Assembly: GCA_015852425.1 (NCBI GenBank)
Contig: JAAAIG010000060.1
Span: 16,635-80,634, forward strand
From: Gryganskiella cystojenkinii
Taxonomy: Eukaryota > Mortierellomycota > Mortierellomycetes > Mortierellales > Mortierellaceae
DNA length: 64,000 nt
Reading direction: 5' to 3'
Both the position numbers and the translations under genes were made by a program. The notes below the pieces were generated by a model. The model searched no databases. It was not told where the DNA came from and saw nothing but the letters and a program-made list of their open reading frames with translations. This document shows, one piece after another, positions 1 to 11,194 of the stretch; position 1 is the first letter of the stretch, and every line of letters starts with the position of its first letter.

Positions 1-70
1 GTGAGTTTTCTTGCATTTCTTTTTTATTAATAAGAGAATGGTATATATGTGTGTTGATATCGTTCTCGGT

Positions 71-490
71 TTACTTCTCCAGTGTGTCCTCGGGGCCAAA
101 TGCATACGGCAGTAGGTCTTCAAGGATCGCCCTCTTGTATGTCCGATCGTCGTTTACAAAAAAGATCTCGAGGTACTTGCCAAATTCATTCATGAACTGT
201 CGACAGATCCCGCAAGGTGTAATGAAGTGGTTAAAGTCGCACGACACTGCAATGGCCACGAAGCGCCGATGACCCTCCGAGACGGCCTTGACGAACGCCG
301 TTCGCTCTGCGCAGATGGCTCCACCATAGGACGCGTTCTCGACATTGCAGCCCTGGTAGACTTTGCCATCGATAGTCCGAAGCGCGGCCCCGACACGAAA
401 CTTGGAATAGGGCGAGTACGAATTTGTGCGAGCCTGGAGTGACTGGGTGATAAGGTCCTCGACCTGTCGGTCGGACAGAGCTGATGGCAT
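71..490 (-). CDS. CDD1: Cytidine deaminase
   Basis: Intronless, 139 aa, the usual length of a homotetrameric cytidine deaminase. The enzyme hydrolyses cytidine and deoxycytidine to uridine and deoxyuridine in pyrimidine salvage, in the cytosol. The zinc site is visible: GAICAERTA carries the first cysteine and the catalytic glutamate around residue 60, and ITPCGICRQF carries the two remaining cysteines around residue 95. The substrate-binding stretch NVENASYG lies just before. ATG is at 490-488 and TAA at 73-71. It is divergent from the peroxin gene that starts at 1766. Family and frame are clear. Confidence 0.95.
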   Translation of the reverse strand: MPSALSDRQVEDLITQSLQARTNSYSPYSKFRVGAALRTIDGKVYQGCNVENASYGGAICAERTAFVKAVSEGHRRFVAIAVSCDFNHFITPCGICRQFMNEFGKYLEIFFVNDDRTYKRAILEDLLPYAFGPEDTLEK

Positions 491-1765
491 GGTGAGTGGA
501 ATCTTTTGACGTGGAATGAGAAGGCCCGAGTTCGAATGAGGTCCTTGAAATGGTGGCGTGTGGTTTCTTTTGTATATATATTTTTTGGGAGGGAGTTGTT
601 TGTGGTGTGCAACAGGGAAGATAGTGAAAAAAGGAGAGGAGAAAAAGAACGAAAATCATCCTACTTTCCCCTTCTTGCCTTGCCTGACTCAGCCAAGTGA
701 ATGGCGAGGATGGGGAATGACCAAGGGGTGTCGACATTGATTTTGTCATTCGGACACGCCGCATTTTGATTCAGCAATTGGAGCACAGAAAACAACACAG
801 ACACACGCAGACACACGGACTCTACTCGAGAAGGAAGATGCCTTTGCTTCGGATTTTAACCTTTTTCAATTTTCTCAGCTTTCTTTTTTTCCGCCTGGGT
901 GATCGCCATGAGAAAGCTCTCTCCAGCGACAACGGCTCCTGACCAAACAGGTCAAACGAGATCCGAGAGTAAAACGAGAGTCTAACGATCTTGTTTCTTT
1001 CTTTTCTTTTTTTGTGTACTGTATCGCCGTTTTGTCCATGTTGTTGACCCAAGAGAAGAGGGCCTTGCATGAATTCAAAAATGCGGCGGGTAGGTGAGTT
1101 AGGAGCAAGATCAAATTGTGTTCACTACAAAATCGTCAAATGAAAAAGAAGAAGGACTGTTTAATCGATTGACTGAAAGACACGCGACGACTGGACTACC
1201 AAGCCGGGGAAAACATAGGACATCCTTTCGTTGTTTCTTGGCATGTTCTTTTAGGTGATCCGCAAAGGATAGGGATTATCCGTGAATAAGCAGTGCAAAT
1301 AGTGCAAAAAGGTGCAGCCCACACATGCGTACTCGTCAGACAGTCTCCAAAGACAAGGATGAGCCGTACCAAGGAGGGAAGGTCTGTGGCGACAGATATC
1401 AGCTCAAGCAGAGAAAGAGGAGTTTTGCAAGAAAAGGAGACATGCATGAGGAACGTTTAGTCAATTATCACGTGGCAAAAACAACTCTCCAAAGCGAACC
1501 GCACTTTGTGGTGCTTTTGACAAAATAGGCGTCTGTTGTTCGGTGAATCCCTTCCTTTCTCCACATTCTGGTCGTGTCTTCATCCCATCTTTTATTATTC
1601 ATTCCCTTCGATTACATCTCAGCCTCGTTAATGATCCCCATCACTGCCACGAATACAACATAAGCTCGTTATTTTTCCAGTCATCGCAATCAGACACAAA
1701 GAACAAAGTGGGACGGACATCTCTCCTTCCACTCGCACGCGACCTCTTTCTGTTTTGTAAGCTGA
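491..1765. other. Intergenic region between two divergent genes
   Basis: About 1.3 kb between the ATGs of the cytidine deaminase (-) and the Pex30-like gene (+). The open frames here are short, lack family features and overlap on both strands. It must hold both promoters and leaders. I see no convincing TATA box, tRNA or repeat. Confidence 0.6.
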
Positions 1766-3496
1766 ATGTCGGCCTTTGATTGCCACTCTGCATTCCTGGC
1801 CAACGTCTCCTCAGAACCGTCTCCGGCTAATACCAAAAGGAAGACCCACGCCCTCCCTCCTCAGCCTTCGAAACAAACATCATCCTCACATATGACGATT
1901 TCTTCAACAACTGGCAACGGCGCCCCCCTCGTCAACGGTCGAAACATGCTCGTCGCCCCTCACAGCAAACTCCAAGCCTCTCAATCCTTTGCTGATTTTT
2001 TCTCGGCCTCAACACCAGTGCCTGCCTCGGTCACGTTACTCCTGAGCTATACCAGTCCTGCCATCCATGGATTCCATCAACTGCTCCAACTCTTGACCTG
2101 GACCTCCGATCGGTCTGTCAAGAGCTTCTTGGTTCTCTTTGCCTGGTGGGCTATTTGTCTCGGCACAGAGACATTCTTGATCTATGGTATCCATGGGGCC
2201 TTGATCCTTTACATGAGTCATCTCTGGATCCAGTCTCGAAAGGCAAGCCGTGTGGTCGCATCTGATATCCCTTTACCCCAGAGTCCAGGGACGCCGATGA
2301 GCGGCAAGTTCTCATTCTCGAACAGCAGTCTGCATTCCAACAAGAGTAACGCTTTGCTCTCAGCAGCCTCGGCTCGACACCCGACCACGACTCAACTCGA
2401 ACAGGCCGTGACTTTGCGTGAGATTCAAGAGATTCTGGATCATTGGGCTGCTTGGCACAGGGCGTTGAATCGCGTCGAAAAGTATTTTGACTGGTCAGAC
2501 AAAAGCAAGACGCGACAGGTGCTGGCCCTGGTCGTGCTCACCTATCTGCCCTGGTTGGTATTGACATACTTTATCCCCATGCGCTTTATCCTCACCGTGC
2601 TTGGATCTATCGTTATTTGCTGGCGTGCTCCTTGGTTTGCTATTCTGTGGGCTGTTGCAGCAAAACTCCAGGCGTTCTCACCTTTGTTGCAGTTGATCCC
2701 CTTTTGGCCCTATAACCGTCGAAGCGAGGCTGGGGAGTTGGCAGCAAGTTATCAGAAGAAGAAGCGATCCTTCTCTGTCAAGGATATCATCTCTCGAGCC
2801 ATCGGGCAGCGCAAGAAGGATGACTCGGAGGGCTACAACACCAAAAGCTACAAGACCAGGACGGGATACGACATCGAGGAGGACCACGCGACCATGTACT
2901 ACAAATTTGTGTTGTACGAGAATCAACGATGGTGGCTCGGATTGGAGTGGACTCCGATGATGCTGCCCAACGATCGTGCACCCTGGTAATGCTTACGAGT
3001 ATCTCGTTTTTGTTACAGCATGGTATTTGTTCGTCGATGCTCTGTATACTGATTACTAAGTATGTTCATGAACTACGAAAACGATTATAGGACGGATGAC
3101 CATTTGGAGCCAACACAGAGCAAATCGGCCTTCCATCTGCCCCCAGTCCATATCGCGCATGAGGCCATCCCAGGTCAGCCCAGCAAAGTTCTCCGCAAGT
3201 CTCAGGAATGGCGTTGGCTGGACCCACACTGGCGACTCAAGCTTGGATCAGACTCTGATGTGGACGGATGGGAATATGCCAACAACCACTGGCAAAAGTG
3301 GTCAGGCAAGAACCGTCGTGGCGCCTACACCCGTCGTAGAGCTTGGGAGCGAACCGCAAAACTGATTGATCAGCGTGAGATTGTCTTGCTGGAGGATCTT
3401 CAGGGAGAACTCGGAGCTCCTCAAACAAAAGCTGACGAGGAAGAAGAAGAGATAGAGGTAGAGGAGATTGAGGTCGAAGAAGAAGAGGAAGAGTAA
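1766..3496 (+). CDS. Pex30/Pex23-type peroxin with DysF domain
   Basis: Two exons, 1766-2985 and 3091-3496, joined in phase across a GT-AG intron with a TACTAAG-like branch site just upstream of the acceptor, giving 541 aa. The N-terminal third is low-complexity. Around residues 85-160 and 245-310 are hydrophobic segments resembling the reticulon-like membrane region of Pex30-family proteins. A DysF/peroxin signature follows, split by the intron: FVLYENQRWWLGLEWTPMM, then a C-terminal half with EWRWLDPHWRL and DGWEYANNHWQKW. The tail is a run of Glu. Relatives sit in ER subdomains where peroxisomes and lipid droplets form. Pex23, Pex24 and Pex30 subfamilies are not separated by eye, so no symbol is given. 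Confidence 0.85.
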
Positions 3497-3628
3497 TCTA
3501 GCACAGTACCTTACAAATGATAGTCATGTAAATCCTTTTCGCCCTTCACATTCATCGTTGTAAGCGATGATTTCGTATGTTTTGTTTAATGATAATGGGA
3601 TTGATGATGAAAGAAAAGTCGAAAATGT

Positions 3629-4411
3629 CTACATGGGTTTGGCACACTTTCGGAGCTCAATTGCTTTCGTTTTTGTGCACTGCATCTCCTGCCATGAGAT
3701 AGGAACCAATGAGCCTCCTGCAACACTCGTTCCAAAGATCACGCCCAGCTCGTTTGCAGCCGTCGACAAGAAGTAACTCCGGGCGTCTCCCAGTGAGATC
3801 TAAACAGTAAGAAAAAATGTTATCTTCCGCGTTCCTTTTAAATTCGACACTAGGATTCATAAATGAGGCCGTAGCAACAGAGCAACAGATCAGTGAGCGT
3901 ACCACTTGTGCGCGAACAATATCGCCAGGTCGGAAAGAGTTGTAGATCTTGACCTTGTCCTTCTCTGTCGCCCTAACATCCTGAACACGGATCACTCCCT
4001 GGAAGTCATCTGAACAGGGAATTCCATTGACGACCATGATATTTACAGCAGCAAAGCGAGGGTTGACGCGGACGACTTTGCAGATGACAATCGCTTCCAT
4101 TTCTGGCATGGCTGATTGACTGTTTTCGCGGTGAACGGTCATCATAGGCAACTAAAGTAGAAATAAAACACAAAAAAAAACGTTTGATCCGCGAGTTAGT
4201 TTCACCAGTCCTGGTGACAACACCTAAAGGTATAACCGGATACATTGTCCTAGCTCACCTCGGATGCACTTGTTCGGGTGACGTTCTTGAGTCCCACGAC
4301 ACTGGCATATAAGAAATCCAGGTGCGAATACGTTCCTGGTCCTGCACTGTATTCCTGGACATGACCGAGTCTTTGACCTGGTACGACAGCATCTGCGACT
4401 GAGGAAGCCAT
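3629..4411 (-). CDS. CSL4: Exosome complex subunit Csl4
   Basis: Three exons on the minus strand, 4411-4259, 4151-3903 and 3799-3629, all joined in phase 0, giving 190 aa (human EXOSC1 is 195). Csl4 is a cap protein of the RNA exosome that guides RNA into the 3'-5' degradation channel in nucleus and cytoplasm. Exon 1 holds the N-terminal beta domain (PGQRLGHVQEYSAGPGTY). Exon 2 holds the S1 domain (VICKVVRVNPRFAAVNIMVV, then FRPGDIVRAQVV). Exon 3 holds the zinc-ribbon-like end (ISLGDARSYFLSTA, then VPISWQEMQC). Of the usual paired cysteines only one is evident here, as in several eukaryotic homologues. It is divergent from VPS2. Confidence 0.93.
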
Positions 4412-4837
4412 TATGTAAATTCGAGGCTGCTTTTCTTCTGGTACGAGGGTATGAGGTGAGTGTGGTTGTTATTCCTGGTGATAGCAATGATCTTTTTCCC
4501 AACAAAGGTCGTGTTCCGTGAAAGTCGAAATGAAGTGTAGAATTGAGAAAAGAGTATAAAGCGTCGTCCAATGACAAAGTGCAAAAAAAGAGATCTGCTT
4601 CCCGCAGCACGTGCGATGGAACAGTCTTCCATGCAGTCACAAAATCCGAAGTCCAGTTCAATTCTAAGCTTCAAACTCCTTCTCTCTTGCTTGGCTTTCG
4701 TTCTTTTGTCGACTCATTCCTTTCTGCCTCCTATTGTTTTACCATTCGACCTTCAAAACAGCTACTGTAACCCTTCCCATTGAACAAACCACTCGAACCT
4801 CATCTCATCAGGACTGGAAGAAAACAAATCCTCCAAA

Positions 4838-6142
4838 ATGATGGTAACCATAGTTCCCCTCTTCAACTGTGTCCCGTGACTTATCTTTTACCACCTCCGA
4901 CAAGCCCAAGAAACAGTGGCGCGAAAATACTCAGACTGACTGCACTTGGTTATTCTGTTGTCACTGACCACGGAGTCTTTTCTCTTTGTTCTCCCTGTCG
5001 CTTACATTCTCGCAACTTGCCATCACTTAGAACTTTTTGTTTGGTCGTCGGACCCCGGCAGAGGCTCTTCGAGCCCACCAGCGAGCGCTGAACAAGGCAC
5101 AACGAGAACTGGATCGGGAGCGTATGAAACTCGAACAACAGGAGAAGAAAATTATCACAGACATCAAGAAGACGGCCAAGGCTGGTCAGATGGTAATTGA
5201 ACCCCGTAACGGTGGGAGAGTTAACATTTGTAGGTTCGTGGCGTTTCCTGGTGAGGTCTTGGCAAAAAATTATTGACTTTTTTTTTTTTTTTTGACCTTG
5301 TGTTGTAGAATGCTGCTAAAGTCATGGCCAAGGATCTTGTCAGGACCCGTCGTTATATCCAAAAGTTTTATCAGATGAAGACACAACTTCAGGCTGTCGG
5401 TCTCCGTATTCAGGTAAAGGACTAAAAACTGAGCTCACGAAAACATCCCCTGCTTTTACATCATTCTGTGTGCTACCTTACCGTCAACAACGATCGATGC
5501 CTAACGTTTCTAAATTATCTCATCATTTAATAGGGTCTTCGTTCGAATCAGCAAATGGCAGAGGCAATGAAAGGAGCGACAAAGGTGCATATTCAAGAAT
5601 GGACTCAAAGACGCACAAAGCAGCCTCTACAGTCAGGATCTCGTTTTCTAACGCTCTTTCTTTTTTCTTGATGTCTTTGTCTAGGCTATGGGAGCTATGA
5701 ACCGCAACATGAACTTGCCCCAGATCCAACATATCATGATGGAGTTTGAAAAGGAGAGCGAGATTATGGACATGAAGGAGGAGATGATGTCAGACACCAT
5801 TGACGAGGCCATGGAGGAAGAGGACGATGAGGAAGAACAGGATGCTATCGTAAATCAAGTCTTGGACGAGATTGGAATCCACTTGGACGAATCGGTAAGG
5901 ATCGATGACGGTCTCATATACATATCGTCTTTATTGTTACCCTGTGACCAACGTCAGTGTACTGACCAAATCGCCTTCATTTTTCCTCTGTCTTTCTCTC
6001 TGACAATTAGCTCGTGTCTGCGCCGGGAACGTCCATAAAGACACCTGGCGTAGCTGGAAAGGAGCGTGTCGCCCAAGCAGAGGGAATGTCTGCAGATGAT
6101 GCAGCTTTGCAAGCTCGCCTGGATAACCTTCGTCGCGAGTAA
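4838..6142 (+). CDS. VPS2: ESCRT-III subunit Vps2 (CHMP2A orthologue)
   Basis: Six exons: 4838-4843, 5031-5192, 5309-5413, 5534-5584, 5685-5894 and 6011-6142, giving 221 aa against 222 for human CHMP2A. Vps2 co-polymerises with Vps24 on Snf7 filaments and recruits Vps4 for membrane scission at endosomes. Visible are the basic N-terminal helix (FLFGRRTPAEALRAHQ), DRERMKLEQQEKKIITDIKK, the core LPQIQHIMMEFEKESEIMDM, an acidic linker, and the C-terminal MIM1 helix ending LQARLDNLRRE. The frame before exon 2 is closed by TAG at 5028-5030, so the start must lie upstream. The only good donor near the leader follows the double ATG at 4838-4843, which makes the first coding exon 6 nt long. Confidence 0.93.
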
Positions 6143-7614
6143 AATATTATTTGAAGAGCAAGATTTCTCCTCTACCATGTACTACTCTTACCTGTTCAGT
6201 GCGCTCTGTCGAGAACGACCTCTTTTCAAAACCTTGTAACAATAACATTAACAATAATCTAACCCCCCCCCCCAAAAAAAAAGATACAAATGAAGGTGCG
6301 TGTTTGTTAATGAGGAAGGGGGTTTTACGGCGCAGGCTGGATATCCCGGTTTTTGCATGATTGGTTCTGCGTGTGGGTCTTTCGGTCATAGGAATCAAGA
6401 ACAAGCGATTTATGATCCACGGTTGTGATTATCGCGCTCATCATACGTCCCAGTCCTGTCTCTCCTCCCTCTTCGATCACACACAAATGACTAGAAGGCA
6501 TTGCTCGTGCGTATTGAGTGAGTCTACGTATGCCATCTCGTCTGAGCTGGTAGTCCCGGGGAAAAGAAATTGGCAGTGTGGGTCTGATAGGATCGGGCAC
6601 TACCAACGCGATTATGCGGGCAAAAATAAAGATTAAGATCGGAGATTCGAATCCAACCCTGGGGTTGGTAGGCCGCCAGTTCCCTCCATCGTTTCGCCAA
6701 CTACTCGTTTTGAGATTCTTGCTAAATCAGAACTGTAAGATTAAGGGTCGACGACAGCTGGAGTTTGTTGCCGTTGCTGTGGTTGGCGAAGTTGCGTTGC
6801 TCTGGATGGTTCACCATTAGAGCACGTGGTTGTAGGCGTTTTTTCTAGATTCACAGTCAGTTGGAGTGTTCAATCGGCCAGCACAAAAGAAAAATTAAAA
6901 TAAAGAAAGGTTGTTTTGTGCATGTGGGTATTTGCGGACGGGGGAAAAACACAATTCTTCCAGATAACTGCTCGGAGAAAAGTCCAACAGTGCCGTGTAA
7001 GGCCCCTTGCTACCAATGATGGTTCACTAGACTCCCATTGCGACAGCGGCTGTTGTTGTCGTATTTAGGTTTGAGTAAGTCATCCTTGTCAACACTCTGT
7101 GTCGCAGGCTCGGGTGGTTTACGTTGTTGTTCTTTCTGTAGTGCTCTAAATTGTTGCGACACACAATTTGGACGACGAGCTTGGACTGGTCTCTAATTGC
7201 TGTACCAGGGCCAGATCGCCGGTACCATCCCACTGCGAGGAGAGAGCAGTGATGAAAGGGACCTCGTCCTAGCCTCGACTTGTCCCCCCCCCCAAAAAAA
7301 GGTCACGCCGGCCTGTTCCCGTACGAAGACGCGCCGAAATGGACAGGTGTGTCGCTGATGGTGCAACCTGAGTAAAATCTATGCGAGTTCCACTGTTACC
7401 GCTGTTGCCACCTTCCTGCAGATCAGGTAGTACGGCCAGTGGTTGCTGATGCTTCAGACAAACGAAAGGATGATCGGATCACTGACCATTGGCATGATTG
7501 TCATCGCAATGGAGACATGACAAACTTAGGCATCGACACTCTTACGAACTGTTGTTGTTATGCAAAAGAATATGTACAGTGCTTTATTAGTGAAGTAGGC
7601 TCAGGACCAATTTT
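6143..7614. other. Gene-poor intergenic region, one unassigned frame
   Basis: About 1.5 kb between VPS2 and the first GST. It contains C9A9 and C9A7 homopolymer junctions at roughly 6263 and 7286. A minus-strand frame stays open from about 6720 down to 6325, and a shorter one covers 7233-7027. Neither starts with a convincing ATG in context, shows a domain or matches a family I know. I looked for a tRNA around the TTCGAAT near 6647, but the flanking bases do not pair as a T-stem. Possibly a relic, possibly only untranslated sequence. Confidence 0.4.
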
Positions 7615-8310
7615 TTACTTGAGCCACTTGCGGTAGCTGGTGGTCAGGGTCTCCTGGCTAGGCGTGGCCTTCTGGACCGAGGGACGGGCAGTTACAGCCT
7701 CCTTCCACTCCAAGAAACGCTCCAGCTCGGGGTTGGTCTCCTTGGTGATAGCCTTGTTATCGTTGTACTGATCCAAGAGGAAGAAGCGGGCCAAGAAGGG
7801 GGCCAAGTTCAAATCCGCAAAAGTAAACTTCTCACCGAGGAAGAAGGGACCCTCAGCATCGCTCTCGGTCTTGTGTGCGCTCAACAGCAACTTGTTGAAC
7901 TTTCTCAATTCAACAACCAACTCCTCGCGGTACTTCGCGGCCTCGGTCTGGTCCAAGGTGAAGGACGCCTTGTGGTGGGCAGGCTGGGTACGGGCACCCC
8001 AGTGGTGAATCAGGTAACGGGTCTGAGCTCTCTGGAGGGCATCCTTGGGCAAGAGACCAGACTCGGGGTGCAAATCAGCGACGTACTCAGCGACGAAGAG
8101 GGACTCCAGAATGATATCCTTGTCGTTGATCTTGAGGGCGGGGACCTGACCGTAAGGGTTGATGTCATCCAAGTACCACTGAGGACGGGGGACGGCCAAA
8201 TCGATAGGGATCACCTCGTGAGCCTGCTTGGTCTCGGCAAGAGCAATGACGGCTCTAGCGGCATAGGGGCAGAGGTTGGAGTTGTAGAGAACGAGCTTCT
8301 GGACAGTCAT
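7615..8310 (-). CDS. Glutathione transferase, omega-like (copy 1)
   Basis: Intronless, 231 aa. The thioredoxin-fold N-terminal domain runs to about residue 85 and has the active-site CPYAARAVIALAE near residue 14, with cysteine as the nucleophile, as in omega and related classes. NPYGQVPAL supplies the cis-proline loop and ESLFVAEYV the glutathione-binding Glu-Ser. The all-helical C-terminal domain follows (GPFFLGEKFTFADLNLAPFL is the N-capping box region). Such enzymes act as thiol transferases or dehydroascorbate reductases, or reduce glutathionyl adducts. Codons are biased to C and G endings, suggesting high expression. A TATA box lies at 8419-8426 on the same strand, and an AATAAA (complement 7583-7588) lies 27 nt past the stop. 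Confidence 0.92.
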   Translation of the reverse strand: MTVQKLVLYNSNLCPYAARAVIALAETKQAHEVIPIDLAVPRPQWYLDDINPYGQVPALKINDKDIILESLFVAEYVADLHPESGLLPKDALQRAQTRYLIHHWGARTQPAHHKASFTLDQTEAAKYREELVVELRKFNKLLLSAHKTESDAEGPFFLGEKFTFADLNLAPFLARFFLLDQYNDNKAITKETNPELERFLEWKEAVTARPSVQKATPSQETLTTSYRKWLK

Positions 8311-8418
8311 TTTTGATATGGTTTGTTGAAGTTGTTGATGAAGAGCTGAGAGTCCAAGAATGGGGGCTGGTTGAGTATTGAAGGGTTGAATGTGGGAAAA
8401 GGAAAAGAGAAGAAAGAG

Positions 8419-8426
8419 CTTTTATA
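8419..8426 (-). promoter_or_regulatory. TATA box of GST copy 1
   Basis: TATAAAAG on the minus strand, about 110 bp upstream of the GST start codon, followed by a purine/pyrimidine-skewed leader. The position suits a fungal core promoter. This is a sequence match only. Confidence 0.55.
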
Positions 8427-9081
8427 AGTAGTGTTGATGACAAAAAGACAGAAAGAACGAAAAAAAAAGTGGGTTGCTGTTACCATCGGTAGCCAATAGG
8501 ATTAAGAGGAGCGGCAAAACCAGCAAAGACGTTTTTTTTCTGGAGGATTTAGAACATTATTCAGCAATTCAAAAGAAAGAGGAGAACAAAAAAAAACCTA
8601 GATTTTCAATTGCGCTCTGAGTGCGCTGAGCAAGGCAAAGGAGGGAGAGCGAACAAGGGAAAGGAAGGAGAGCAAGCAAGGGAATGGTCATAGAGATCTC
8701 TCTCATCCATGCGTCTGGCCCTCCACATTTTCCTGCATGATTTCCCGAAGAGGACGTCAACGTCGCTGTTCCCATCACGAAGCCTCTATTGTCAAAAGGG
8801 GATCAACCCGCCGCAGCTTACTAATATAAAGAGATGGCAAAGAACGCGCGTCGATGGCATCATGTTTTGTGTTCTTCCCTAAAAAAGACGTCTTTTGCCC
8901 TACTGAATGGTACTGGGGTACCCTCATACACGCCACTACTTTTTTTACACTGGCGTTTTGCATATCGCGTATCTTTATTCAGTTTTTGACTTCGTAGACC
9001 TAGTGGCCATCAAAAACGAAAAATTGCAGAAGGTAAAATAAAGAGTGAACCACTGAAGTCTGTTTGCTCTATCTCTCTCTC
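8427..9081. other. Spacer between tandem GST genes
   Basis: About 650 bp between the GST copy 1 promoter and the stop codon of copy 2. It must contain the 3' end of copy 2. Only short overlapping frames, an AG-rich stretch near 8630-8690 and no recognisable element. Confidence 0.5.
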
Positions 9082-9907
9082 TTACTTCACAAACTTCTGA
9101 TGTAACTGAGCCAACTCCTCCTTGTTGGGCAAAGTCTCCACGACCGACTTTCTGGCAACAACCGCGTCTCTCCATTCCAAAAATCTCTTCAATTTGGGAC
9201 TCGAGACTGGGAACTTGAATCCAAAGGAGCCCTCACCTTGGAAATGTTCCACCAAGAAAACTCTGGTCAGGAAACTGGCCAGGGACATATCTGCAAACGT
9301 GAATTTGTCACCCAAGAAAAACGGGCCATCGGAAGTCTTTTTCGCTTCCAGGAGCAATTCGTCGATCCTCTCGAGTTCACGAAGCCAGGTCTGATGACGT
9401 TCGGATGCGGTCGCAGCCTCGAGCGAGAAGGCGGCCTTGGTGAAGGCCGGTTGCGTGTGGGCACCCCAATGGTGGATGAGGTAACGAGACTGAGCTCTCT
9501 GGAGAGGATCCTGTGGCATGAGTCTGGAAGATATATAGTACACGGTGAAGATTATGAATGCTGTTCGCACATTTCTTCATCTCAAACATCAAGACATCGG
9601 AACTAACATCATCACTGCATCGTAGTCATCTCCCTCTTTTGCTCTCTTACCCTGCCTGAGGGTTCAAATCGACAATGTACTCGGCAACAAACATACTCTC
9701 GAGGATCACGTTCTTATCGTCGACTTTGAGTGCTGGCACCTGACCGTAAGGGTTAATGTCCTTGATGAACCAGTCCGGTCGAGGCACGCTCAGATCAATC
9801 TCGACTCGTTCATGTGCTTGGTTGGTCTCGGCCATGGCCAAGATCGCTCTTGCGGCATAAGGGCAGACCTTACTGGCGTAAAGGACAAGTTTTGGAGAGG
9901 AAGACAT
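9082..9907 (-). CDS. Glutathione transferase, omega-like (copy 2, spliced)
   Basis: Two exons, 9907-9651 and 9523-9082, joined across a 128-nt intron in phase 2, giving 232 aa. It is a clear tandem paralogue of the gene at 7615-8310 on the same strand, sharing CPYAARAILAMAETNQAHE, the loop NPYGQVPALKVDDKNVILES, DPLQRAQSRYLIHHWGA and GPFFLGDKFTFADMSLASFL. The catalytic cysteine is at about residue 15. I chose the ATG at 9907-9905 because it aligns with copy 1; the frame upstream lacks an ATG. The intron falls right after the end of the first domain, where copy 1 is continuous. Role as for copy 1; substrates cannot be told from sequence. Confidence 0.9.
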
Positions 9908-10286
9908 CTCTCGATGTTTGGTCACTCGAAGGTTGAAGAAAAGCTGATAAGGTGAGCGGGTAGTGGGCGTGAGTGGCGGGGTTGTCGATATTCGGTTTTT
10001 TGCAGGGTTGGGTAAGGGAGTTGAGTGTTTTGTTGGTAAGTCTGAGGATTATTTGATGAAAAGAGAAACGAACGTGGTATACATGAGAAAATTCAAAAGC
10101 GAGGGAAGGCATAAAAGGAGCGGCATTGCCGTCTGAGACCACAAAAAAAATATTTTGCCACCAATTTTTCATTTTATTTTGTGTATTTTAGTCATCAACG
10201 TTGCATGACGACAAACTTGGTTCTGGGCCGAGCCCTTCAGGGAAAAATCGTGAGTCCGTTCATCCCATATCTTGCGGAAAACTGCT

Positions 10287-10635
10287 TTAGCAATTGTAGG
10301 CGAGGCAGCAACCAACATAACCGCACTGAGCAGGTCCACCAACATGAGTGCACTCTTGCCAGAGGCAACAACCTTGAGGACCGCACCACTGACCAGTCGA
10401 ATATTTGCAGCATACTCCGCTGCGTTCCGTCAGGTGCTCGACTAGAGATTGATGAAGAAAGTCGAGATACGTTTTTTATACATAAGATTCACGTCCGTAA
10501 CGATCAACAGGAGAACAACTGGTGACCCTTCTATTTTTTTATACCTTCAGCAGCCTCAGGCTGCGTAGTGGGGAGGGCAGAGACCGAGAGGAGAACTGCC
10601 AAGGAGGCCAAGGACAAAGCAACGTTGAACTTCAT
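10287..10635 (-). CDS. Small secreted cysteine-rich protein
   Basis: Two exons, 10635-10545 and 10441-10287, joined in phase 1 over a 103-nt GT-AG intron, giving 81 aa. Exon 1 encodes a textbook signal peptide (MKFNVALSLASLAVLLSVSA) followed by a short acidic LPTTQPEAAE propeptide-like stretch. Exon 2 encodes about 51 residues with ten cysteines, in two similar halves: CCKYSTGQWCGPQG then CCLWQECTHVGGPAQC, and GYVG then CCLAYNC at the stop. Unspliced, the first frame ends after 34 codons, so a simple ORF search sees nothing here. I know no family with this exact spacing. It could be an antimicrobial, effector-like or cell-surface peptide; the function is unknown. The secretion call is strong and the splice is inferred from phase and borders. 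Confidence 0.75.
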
Positions 10636-11194
10636 ATCTGTTTGGGTTGGAAGTGGAGAGAAAGAGAGGGAGAGAGGGAGTTGTAAGAATGGCGAAGAAG
10701 ACTTGGAACTTTTCAAAAAAAATGGCGTGCGATGATGTGTTCTTTTTAAGCGATTCCCGAGGCTTTGCTCGACCTTTGCTCCACCGTTGTTCAACAGCTA
10801 GGTAAAGGAGACCTGCCGCCGCACTGTTTTCTTCTAACTTGTGTCATAAAGATATCAGGACCCTTTCAAGGCCCCTCCTTTCTAAGATTGATAAATAGGA
10901 CAGCTGCTCAAAAAAAAAAGGCGGCGCCTCACTTTAGCTTCCTACAGAGACGCGGTCCAAAGTCCAGAAGAACGTTATGGTTGCACAATCAGTCCAGATC
11001 ACAAAAAAAACCGACCCGAACAGGATAACACACGTTGGTTCAAACTCGCAGCCGACTTCACAAATCGTTTTTGCTCTTGTAGAGAAAACGCCAAAACAAC
11101 AAAAAACCGTTGACAATTGGGTCGAGATTCTTTTTTTCTATGGTGCTCAGAGCGCCGTTCTACTTTGATTGTTGGCACTTCGCTATCTTTTTTA
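10636..11194. other. Intergenic region between AFI1 and the cysteine-rich peptide gene
   Basis: About 560 bp. It holds the promoter and leader of the cysteine-rich peptide gene (minus strand, with a TTAAAAAG stretch near 10745 about 110 bp before its ATG) and the 3' end of AFI1. No other gene is seen. Confidence 0.5.

Noticed and set aside
6620..6690. tRNA suggested by TTCGAAT near 6647
   Set aside because: The bases on either side do not form a five-pair T-stem, and no acceptor or anticodon arm could be found.
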